Below are positions 55,448 through 64,000 of a DNA stretch of 64,000 nt, one piece after another. The translations under genes and the position numbers were made by a program. Position 1 is the first letter of the stretch, and each line of letters opens with the position of its first letter. The stretch comes from Asterochloris sp. CNOR1. Lineage: Eukaryota; Chlorophyta; Trebouxiophyceae; Trebouxiales; Trebouxiaceae. The notes under the pieces were generated by a model, which was not told the origin of the DNA, did not search any database, and saw only the letters and a program-made list of their open reading frames with translations. Location: positions 1,984,001-2,048,000 of the forward strand of contig OZ017754.1 of NCBI GenBank assembly GCA_963969365.1. The letters are read 5' to 3'.

Positions 55448-58400
55448 ATGTCAAGACCATGTAGACTAGCCGGCTGCATTGCCGTAGGGACTCTGCTGTT
55501 GCTGCACGCCGTTCAGGCCTTCATTCAACCCGCAGAATCTCAGAGACGGCCAGCAGTAATAAGATTGAGGACAGGGGATGTTTTGCCCCATGACCTGCCA
55601 CACAGGTTGGCCAACCTGTTGTTCAAGTGTATACAAACATAGTATTAGATGCTGACCATTGTGAACGTCTTGTTGTGAGCTGCAGCCTCAAGCCTGCAAG
55701 CGGCCGCAGGCGACAGCTGCTTCATGCAGCAGCCCCAGTCAAAGACAGCAGGTGGCAACACCTGGCAGGCAGCCATCAGGCAAGCGTGCTCTGCACATTG
55801 GGAATGGGGCACATGCTGTGTGCAACCATGCTAATGCTTCATCATCTGACCTTCAGTTCTTCGTCAGCCTGGACCCAATGCTTGAAGGGGGAGCCCAGGC
55901 TGCTCTGCAGCAGCAGATCACAGACGCTGGGGGCCACATTGCCAGCTATCTGCCAGATCACACCCTGCGCGTCGTGGCAGATGCGGCAGCTCTGCAAGCA
56001 GTCTCCAATATGCCAGGTGTGAGGCTCCGAGGGTGACGAGGCAGCTGCAGTATGGTGGCTAGCCATCGATACCAGGAGTCATCACCACTGCTGCCAGCAA
56101 GTCCTGCGGGCTACATGCCTGAAAGCAAGCTGCCACATGCTCTGCAGCCCATTGTGCATCTGCCCCACTGCTCATGTGCTGAATTGCCAGCTTCTGGTTG
56201 GCCACACCTGCCCCCCTCCATTGCAGGAGTTCTGCATGTGGCTGACTACATCCCCGAGTTCAAGGCCTCCCCTGAGCTGCACCTGGTGCATGCCTGGGCT
56301 CAGCAGCAGGACCCCGAGCAGCTGGCTGCAGCCTTGCAGCAGGGCACCACCTGGCACCCGGCCCCGCAGGAGGCCCCTGCAGAGGATGCAGGGCATGCAG
56401 CCCACATGCTGAGCTTCTTGAGGCACCGTGATGACGACAGCCTGGCTTTAGTCCTGGTGGCCTCCCTGGCAGGGGCCATGCCCAAGACGCAGGAAGAGCT
56501 CACTGGTGGGGCACTGCCGCTTCGCTGCTGTGCTTTCAAGTGGGGCATTGCCGCTGTGCTTCTGGGCAGGGCTGTCCTGCTGTGCTGGTGGCTTGAGCTG
56601 TCAGAACACTGCTGTCTGTGCCTTGGGATATGTGGCAGGGGTTGCTCTTCTATATGCCACAGGCTCTGGCTTGTTTGGTGCACACAAAGACTGATGCTTA
56701 TGCCGAATTGGGCTTCCATGTGCTCCAACATTTTTTCGTGGTGCAGATCCTAGCCCAGCTTTTGACCCAGCAGCTGCAGCCCTGGAAGACTGGCAGCAAC
56801 CCCTGGGCACCCTTTGCGAAGGGTTGTGCCGCCTCAAGCGTGCTGGGCCGCTGCGAGTCATGGTGGAGGCCCCCATGCAGTACGCTCAGGTGTGTTGTTG
56901 TCCTCCAAGCAGTGCAGCATCATGGGCGCCAGTTGTAGAGACAAATGCTTTGCCAGGACTGTGCAGCAGTGCAGGCGCTGAAGAATCAGGAGCCCTGTAC
57001 CAGCATCGCGTGCATGATGCAGGATGCTCAGCGGTGGCTGGCGGAGCAGCCAGCAGTGCACTGGGTCGCCCCTCAGCCCAAGGTGCGGGCTCACAATTTC
57101 TTTGCTACCAGCATCAGCCAGTGCAGCGCTGCAGCTGGCATCAGCGCTGCCAACCTGGCGGCTGGCCCGACCAACGACGGTGACACCCACCCCTTCTGGT
57201 GGGCAGGGTTGGATGGCACAGGCCAAATTGTGGGCATGGGCGACACTGGCATAGGTGCGTGACCCTGCTCCTGCTGGCTGGATGGTGAGGTGTTCTTGCT
57301 TGCATGCCTGCATCTGCACAGGATGAGGCAAGGCTGTGAGCTGTCTTGCTTCGTCCCAAAACAACAGCCACAGGCGCATCACTGGGCCGCTGCTGACCTG
57401 GCAGTGCTGTGAAGGTGACACTCAACTCCTCTGCCTGCAGACTATGACCATTGCTGCTTCAAAGACCCCAACCAAGCCCTGACTTTCACAACAAGGGATG
57501 ACGCAGGCTACCTGTACTTCTCCAGCACCACGCACCGCAAGATCAGGTCTGTCCAGCCTGTGCTTGTCCTGCAGCTTATTTCCAAACTCCATCGGTCAGG
57601 CTGCAGCTTGTGGGGCCCTCTTTGGTCTGCTCACTCGGGCTGCACATAGTTGCATATTGTCTGGCTCACCTCACGCTGTGCATGCAGGTACTATCGTGCA
57701 ATTGATGATACTGTGGATGGTAATGGGCATGGTACCCACTGTGCAGGCAGTGCTGTGGGAGCACTCCCCAGCTCTGGCCCCTCACCAACAGGTGGGCACG
57801 CTGCACCTTTAGCCCAGCAGAGCCAGATCTGTTGCTTCTGCTAACCGTGCTGCAGTCACACCGCATGCAAGGCGCAGAACTTCGTGCACCGCACCAGGAC
57901 CTCCCAGCCGCCGATGGCTGTGAGGATGCACACCCAGTGAATGCAGCAGGCTGCCTGATTGGTGCTGCTGGTCCTGCAGGCTACTCTGGGTGGCAGGGAA
58001 TGGCTCCTGGAGCCAAGATCGCCTTCCAGGACCTGGGCACAGGGACAAATGGCAGCATCGATGCCCCTGATGATCTAGCCAGGGAGTACTTCAGCTATAC
58101 GTACACCATGTGAGCGCATGCTTGTCTGACTGGTGTTACACTCTGAGTGCTGCAAGCACCAACCTGTGGCTACGTTCAGTGAGCACAGACATTGTCGACG
58201 GGCTGAAGGCGCATATCGAGCAGCCGCAGCTGTGGCTCTAGGCCTGCATGATGCTGCAGTGCCACATGAGACCAGGCAGTGGGCCTGGCTGAGCAGTCCA
58301 TGCAACCTTCAAGCACATCATTTCCCTGTGCCAGAGCAGCCCGACTTGCAGACATCTGCCACTTGCCTTGCAGGGGTGGGCGCATGGATTCAGAGTCCTG

Positions 58401-61400
58401 GGGCACAGACTCTCCAGTGTATGATGCACTGGCATACGATCTGGACTTGTTCACTTATCTCTTCCAGGTCTGTCCATGACATGGTAGCCCTGATGTCTTG
58501 AGTTTCATGGCCCTTGGGGCAGTTCTGGGGTTGGCTGAGGCCTCCACATCTGCAGGTAGAAAAGGTTGATCGGCAGATGGAGGCCGCCTTACAGCATGAT
58601 CCTCCCTGCTGAGGAGCGCATGTGCCTTGTGCCTGCAAGCAGCAGGACACATTCATCTGCCAAAATCCCAATGCATGGCGTTATTTGAGTGACATCACTT
58701 GATTACCTTGCAGGACTTCCTGCCAGCAGTTGCGGCAGGCAACCTGGGGTACCTGGATGAGGACACTACCATTGGATCGCCTGCTGTGGCCAAGAATGCC
58801 CTCACAGTAGGCAAGCAGACAACCATCACAGAGCTCTGCATGACCCCAGTGGTGGTGCACAGGGCTGAGGCTGCACAGTGGCCGTCACCTGCCCGAAGAT
58901 GACAGACTGCATGACAGTGCTGCGTTGAAGGCAGGCATGGCTCGTCGGCTCACCCAGTAATGGCTGCGAGTGATGGGCCTGCACACAAGCACCACCTCAT
59001 GAGGTGCAGCAGACTGCATGGCAGTGCTGCATGCCAGGCATGCAGAGGAAATGGCTTTGCGCAGAGGTGGCCGGGGCGCTGGGCTGCACAGCAAGCACCA
59101 CCTGTTGAGGTGCCACTTGAGCACCACAAGAGTGCACGGCAGTGGGAAGGGCCACTTGACTTCATCTGGTGGTGGCCCCACCTTTTGGCCTGAGTCCTGG
59201 GCTGCACAGCAGGTGGCTCCTGGTTGCAGTGCCTGCAGTGGCAGCCAGGATGTCTGGCCAAGACTTGGAAGCTTGGGCACAGTGACTGTTCTGCCTGCAG
59301 GCGCCGACCTGACAGCCAGCTACATGAGCGCAGTTGGGCAGTAGGTGTTAGCCGCAGACATTGTGGAGGCACCACTGTCCTGCATGCAGGTGCCACCCTG
59401 ACAGCTACCTACCAAGGGACAGTGGAGCAGGAGGTGGTGGCCACCGACAGCCAGGTCTACAGCATGCAGGTGTCTGGCGGCCTGACAGGCAGCATGGCTG
59501 CTGACAACACCTACACCGTCATGCTGGCCTACTTTGGGGGCTCCCTCAATGTGAGCGCAGGCCGCTTTTGCTTGCTTGCGGACCCCTGTCATGTGTCATG
59601 CTGGCTGGCCTGCAGGAGACGGCTCCCTCAAGGGGCAGGCAGAAACTGTTCTGTTTTGGCCAGCTCTGGCCCGTCCTGCTGCCTTGGCAGCCACCCAGGG
59701 AGCTGGCCAGGGGCACACAGGGTCACATAAGCACCCTGATATGTGAGTGCACCACCATGACCACCCACACTGTGCCGCTAGTGTCGATTCCCTGGACGTG
59801 GTGCAGGGCCTGGCGTCTGCAAATACGTCGCTGCCGCTGGTTGCTGGCCAGCCCCTGGACGGCTGCACAGGGCTGCAGTATGCCGGGCAGGCACGCGGGA
59901 AAGTGGTGCTCCTCCAGAAGGGCAACTGCACCTATGCCACCAAGGCAAGCCTGGAGTGTACTGCACACCGTGCTTGCATGCCACCAAGGCGAGCCTTGCC
60001 TGACCTGCACACTGTGCTTGTATGGGCGGTCTGCTGGCGTGCTGAACAGGTCATTGCAGCCCATGGCTATCTTCTCGCCGTTGTCTGTACTGGGTGCCTT
60101 GCGAAGTCTGCCAAGCATGCCTGAGAGGCACTGCCACATCTGCTTCACCATGCCAGTGTTGAGCTGGCCCTGAGCATGCCTGCCAAGCTCTCCTCAGAAC
60201 CTGCTGTCTGCAGCCTGCCACGAGGCCACATGAACCCTTGAGCCTGTCAGCGCAGTCTCCACACGGCTTGGCCCCGCCACTCTCAAACAGACCGAGTCTG
60301 CACTGCAGTTGAGCGCGCCCAGGTCGCAGCCGCTACAGCAGCCATCCCTCTTCCTCACAAACCTGTTGAGAACGCTTTCATCAGGGGCTGCCAGCAGAAC
60401 CTCCCACCCTACGACTGCCCTGCAGGGATTGCATGCTCAGCAGAAGGAAGTGGCGTAGCGCTGTGCCCAGATGTGGCAAGCTGTGGCCACCGTATGAACA
60501 GTCAGACGGCTTTCCCAGGGCTGCTGCCACCAGCTGAGCTCTCATCTGTGCTGCAGGTGATGCACGCCCAGATGGCAGGTGCCACTGCTGCAATCATCTA
60601 CAACAACGCGGCAGATGGATTCATCAAGATGACCCTCGACTCCTCCTACAGCGGCCCCGCCCTTACCCTGCCCTCCGTCTTCATCCCCGCCAGCTATGCG
60701 CAGCCCCTCCTGGCTGCCCTCCTGGCCGGCTTCCAGCTGTCAGTGCGCTTCAAAAACTTGGTGCTGCCCAGCAACCGCTGGGAGAGCCTGGCATTCTTCT
60801 CCAGCGTGGGGCCGACCCCTGATGGGCGCTTCAAACCAGATGTGACAGCCCCTGGCACCACTATCTCGCCAGCCTCTGATGGGTGAGGATGTGGGGCTGA
60901 GCATCACAGCACTGCCCCAAGCTGTGCACCGGTACAGCACCTTTCTGTCATCACCGTCTTGCCGGCACAACCTGGGTTTTGTCTCAGGCTGAGCGTCAGA
61001 GCAGTCCTCTGAGATTTGCTTCCAAAGCAGTGGGCTGGAATGTTGTTGTCAGCAGCTGCTTCTGGACTTGCCGCTGCCGGCAGCTTCCTGAATGTGCAAA
61101 ATGCGTCAGCGCTCAGGTTACCTGGAATGCAGCCAGCACCAGCTGTTTGAGGGTCGCCTCAGACAGCCTTTGGCACTGTCCAGCAAGCAACGAGTGAACT
61201 CTGGCCTGCCAACCTGAAGCGCCTGTTTCTTGCCTCTGGCATGCCAGCATCAGATTGTTGAGCCCTTGGCCCAGAGTGCAGCAGGAGGGACAGCTGTAAT
61301 CCAAGTCTGGCAGCAAAGTAATGCCAACATTAGCAAGGGGAGCCATCAGGCTCGAGCATAGCTAATGACATGAGCGCGAGCCACACACAGTGCAGATTAT

Positions 61401-63976
61401 GAAGGCATTGCCTTTGGTGCTGCTCCAGCATGGCCCCCTTTGACTTTAACCTCTGTTGCTTGTCTCTGTTCCTGTCTGACAGCCAACACCCAGAGGAAGG
61501 CTTGTGCCTTTGAGCAAGTCTCTGCTGCGATGCTCCTGTCGCCCTCACCAGGAATGAGAAGGGGACTGTGCCAACTGCAGCAACACCAACAGCAACAACT
61601 GCGATCTGGCGATTGATCGCGGGACCTCTATGTCCACCCCGGTTGCAGCTGGCTCTGGAGCATTGGCACGGCAGTACTTCATGGCAGGCTGGTACCCCAC
61701 AGGGGCGGCTGTGGCAGCCAATGCCTTCAACCCCTCTGGCCCCTTGATCAAGGCTGTGCTCATGGGTGAGTCTTCCATAACTGGCCTGGATGTAAGTGGC
61801 AGTGTCTGTGCTGATGATGCCTGCAACATGGCTGCTTCCACACTCCTGTGGCTGCTCAAGCTGCACGTGTGATCACATGCACATGGTCATGTCTGACGTA
61901 CTGTTGCAATACCTGTGCCAGCAACACCAATGCCTGCATGGCCGCTAGGCAATGATAGCTTGCTGGACCTGACCTTGTAGTGCTTCCCTGACTCAAGAGC
62001 TGCCCCTTGCCATGCCAGATAAGACTAGCCACTGCCTTGCCTGCTGACCCTGCATATGCATGCTGCCCTCAACCATTCTGGCATGGACATGGGCTGCTTG
62101 TCAATAGATGCCTTGTGGGCAGCAGCCTGAGGCTGTAGCTCCCAGCTGTCAAGCAGCCACCCTCATGTGCAACTGCTCTACCAACGTGATTGGGCTGTAC
62201 CCTTGGCAAGAGCCTGTAACGGGTTGCAGCCCTCACCTGTGAAGCCAAAGCTCCCTGTGCAGGTGGCGCTGCCAACATGATCGGCCTGACTCCCAGCCAG
62301 AACCCTGCAACAAATGGTGTCCCCCTGGAGGCTGCTCCTTCCACTGACCAGGGCTTCGGCAGGGTCACATTGAACACCAGCCTTCCCTTGGGTGGCGCCT
62401 CCGCCCTGAATCTGCAGGTGGGAACTACCTGCTGCACTCATTTGCCAGTGCTGGTGGTTTATGTTGGCACTGCATGAGCATCAGACTGGAGCATGCCACG
62501 CTAAGTGATGACCCACCTGGCCCTCGTCACAGGCATGGCAGGCACGCCATGCTTGATTGCCTCATTGTTGTTGAGTTGCTTAGAGGGCCTGCTGCGACCG
62601 CAGGCGGTGCTCTGGGCGTGTATGACAGGCACCCTGGCTACAGCGCGCTTTGTGACCTGATGGCCACTTGCTGCCCCAAGCAAGGTGGCCACCCCTGCAC
62701 ACCTGGTGCCCCTGGCAAGCAAGCAAGCCGTGCCGAACCTGCTGTCCGCCTGCTGCAGTTGTTGGACCGCGTGCCCATGCCAAGGACTGGGGTCACTCAC
62801 AAGTACTGCGTCAACAGCACTGGCGGCCCCTTGGCCATCACTCTGGCCTGGTACGACCCCCCCGCAGACGCCTCTGCTGCCAAACAGCTGGTCAACGACC
62901 TGGACCTGACGGTGTATGCCAATGCTGTCAGTGGCTATGCAGCACGCGGGAATGGGGGCACAGCTCCAGACAGGTTGAACAATGTAGAGCGGGTGAGCAG
63001 GGCACAGCCTGGAGTGGATGAGCACGCCTCCTGCTGTGCTTGTGACAGAGGTGGCAAGGGTGCTTGTGCAGGCTTCAGCCAGCCTTGCGGCAAGCCCACA
63101 GAGTCGCCCTAGCCCTTCCAGCCAGGCAGCTGCACCTGCTGCTGAGATTTGGCACCAGGTTGGCGCTAATATGTTGTGCAGACCAGGGAACGCCCCACCC
63201 CCAAGTCTATCTGAGCCCCATGTTCTGCTGCTGCTACTTGCAGACATTTGTGTCATGATGGGCAATGCTGCGGGATCATGTGCTGTCATCACCTCCTGCA
63301 GGTCACCTGGCAAAATCTGACAGCTGGTGCAGTCATCATCACAGTACAGGGCTTCAATATCCCAATGGGGCCCCAGAACTACTCCTTGGTTGTCCAGGGC
63401 CAGTTCAGCGGGCAGCTGCAGTCGCCCTACAACCCTGCCTGGGCGCCAATGGCGGTTCCAGGCAACTGCTCACTGCCAGTTGCCCAAATAACTGCCAGTC
63501 CCCACCTAATAACGAACCACACCAGCCCGCGCTTCAACTTCACAACAGCGGCCGACCCGGCACCAAACGGGTTTGAGTGCAAGCTCAGCGGGTTCGTGAC
63601 CACGGGGGTCACTGGCGTGATCCATGATTGGATCACCTGCACCAGCCCCCGCCGGGAACGCAACCTCACAGATGGGCGCTACCTCTTCGAAGTCCGCGCC
63701 AAAGGTGCAGTGTTGTCTACTGTGCAAGCCAGTGCCTTGTGTCACATGACAGACTCAGCTGCATCTGCTGTCTAACAGTGGCACTGCAGGTTCTGCTGGG
63801 AGGCAGACTGCAGGCCTGGCTTGCTCTGCTGCACACCCTGTGCATTCCGCGTCCTGCTGAACGCTGCTACGAGGGATATTTTGGCTGCACCGGGGGTGTG
63901 CACATGCTCCTGCTGCTGCAGCAGCACGTGAACCTCGGTACGGTGTAGAGGCCCTTGCAGCTGCTAAGTCGCACAA
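55448..63976 (+). CDS. Secreted S8 subtilisin-like serine protease with PA-like insert (3' partial)
   Basis: Many exons. Exon 1 (55448-55579) encodes a signal peptide (RLAGCIAVGTLLLLHAVQA) and joins a prodomain beginning FFVSLDPMLEGGAQAALQQQ at 55857. Catalytic triad: Asp in GQIVGMGDTGID (about 57235, continued in the exon from 57441), His in GNGHGTHCAGSA (about 57727), Ser in DRGTSMSTPVAAG (about 61625). Oxyanion Asn: LPAVAAGN (58730). Between His and Ser is a protease-associated (PA)-like region: LPLVAGQPLDGCTGLQYAG, VVLLQKGNCTYATK, then MAGATAAIIYNNAADG and LPSVFIPASYAQPLL. After Ser come beta-rich segments (ITLAWYDPPADASA, LVNDLDLTVYA) like the C-terminal jelly roll of KP-43-type subtilases, with N-x-T/S glycosylation sites. 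The frame is still open near the window end. Possible roles include cell-wall or hatching proteolysis, as for the volvocine sporangin; this is inference. Ghost exon copies occur. Confidence 0.88.
59288..59345 (+). repeat. Decayed copy of a subtilase exon start
   Basis: Reads GADLTASYMSAVGQ after ctgcctgcag, against GATLTATYQGTVEQ after ctgcatgcag at the real edge (59390). Offset about 90 bp. Confidence 0.85.
62160..62225 (+). repeat. Decayed copy of a subtilase exon start
   Basis: Reads TNVIGLYPWQEPVT, against ANMIGLTPSQNPAT in the real exon from about 62264. Offset about 93 bp, same strand. Confidence 0.75.
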
Positions 63977-64000
63977 CGCCTGCTTGCAAAAAAGGCCAGC

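Noticed and set aside
62501-63313. Minus-strand open frame of 270 codons
   Set aside because: Lies opposite subtilase exons with clear protease-domain similarity; no recognisable content.
1-63976. Transposon, retroelement, virus-derived element or CRISPR array
   Set aside because: No transposase, reverse transcriptase, integrase or capsid-like frames, no long terminal repeats and no regularly spaced repeats were seen. The repeats present are short tandem or exon-edge copies.

Overview
This window looks like nuclear DNA from a green alga (Chlorophyta, most likely a trebouxiophyte or chlorophycean with a flagellated stage). Genes are rich in short exons. 3' splice sites are almost always (c)tgcag, and donors are gtgagt- or gtgcgc-like. 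Plastid genes (a MOC1-type Holliday junction resolvase, a Toc-type GTPase, a small DnaJ-type zinc-finger protein) sit beside motile-cilium genes (ZMYND10, CCDC103, and a large F-x-P repeat protein). The naming is inference from protein families; no search was run.

Thirteen protein-coding genes were resolved by hand, many with exon phases that close to a whole number of codons. In order: MOC1 (+, 5' end outside the window); URB2/NPA2-type ribosome biogenesis protein (-); YchF/OLA1-type ATPase (+); DnaJ-type zinc-finger protein (-); DUF218/YdcF-like protein (+); F-x-P repeat protein (-); ZMYND10 (+); CNNM/DUF21-CBS membrane protein (-); UBE2Q-like E2 (+); 20S proteasome beta subunit PSMB1/PBF1 (-); Toc34-like GTPase (+); CCDC103 (-); and a secreted S8 subtilase with a PA-like insert (+, runs off the right end). 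They alternate strand without exception. An intron-containing tRNA-Lys(CUU) lies between PSMB1 and the Toc gene. A broken protein kinase fragment lies between URB2 and YchF.

The most unusual signal is in the introns. In at least seven genes, introns hold one to four decayed, same-orientation copies of the adjacent exon edge, including its splice site (acceptor plus first 40-70 coding bases, or last coding bases plus donor). Sampled by eye, the clearest copies are about 75-85% identical to the true edge and lie roughly 90-500 bp from it. Examples are in PSMB1, Toc34, ZMYND10, CNNM, CCDC103, YchF and the subtilase. This suggests that introns here grow by repeated local duplication of exon-intron boundaries. 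Other features are four GC-AG introns, a 17-nt first coding exon and an 18-nt micro-exon in PSMB1, a ZMYND10 without its MYND finger, and a 28-bp hairpin beside the URB2 5' end.

Functionally the window is a mix: housekeeping genes (ribosome assembly, proteasome, ubiquitin, translation ATPase), plastid import and plastid DNA segregation, and dynein-arm assembly. Two probable cilium genes (F-x-P protein and ZMYND10) are head to head across about 400 bp and could share a promoter.
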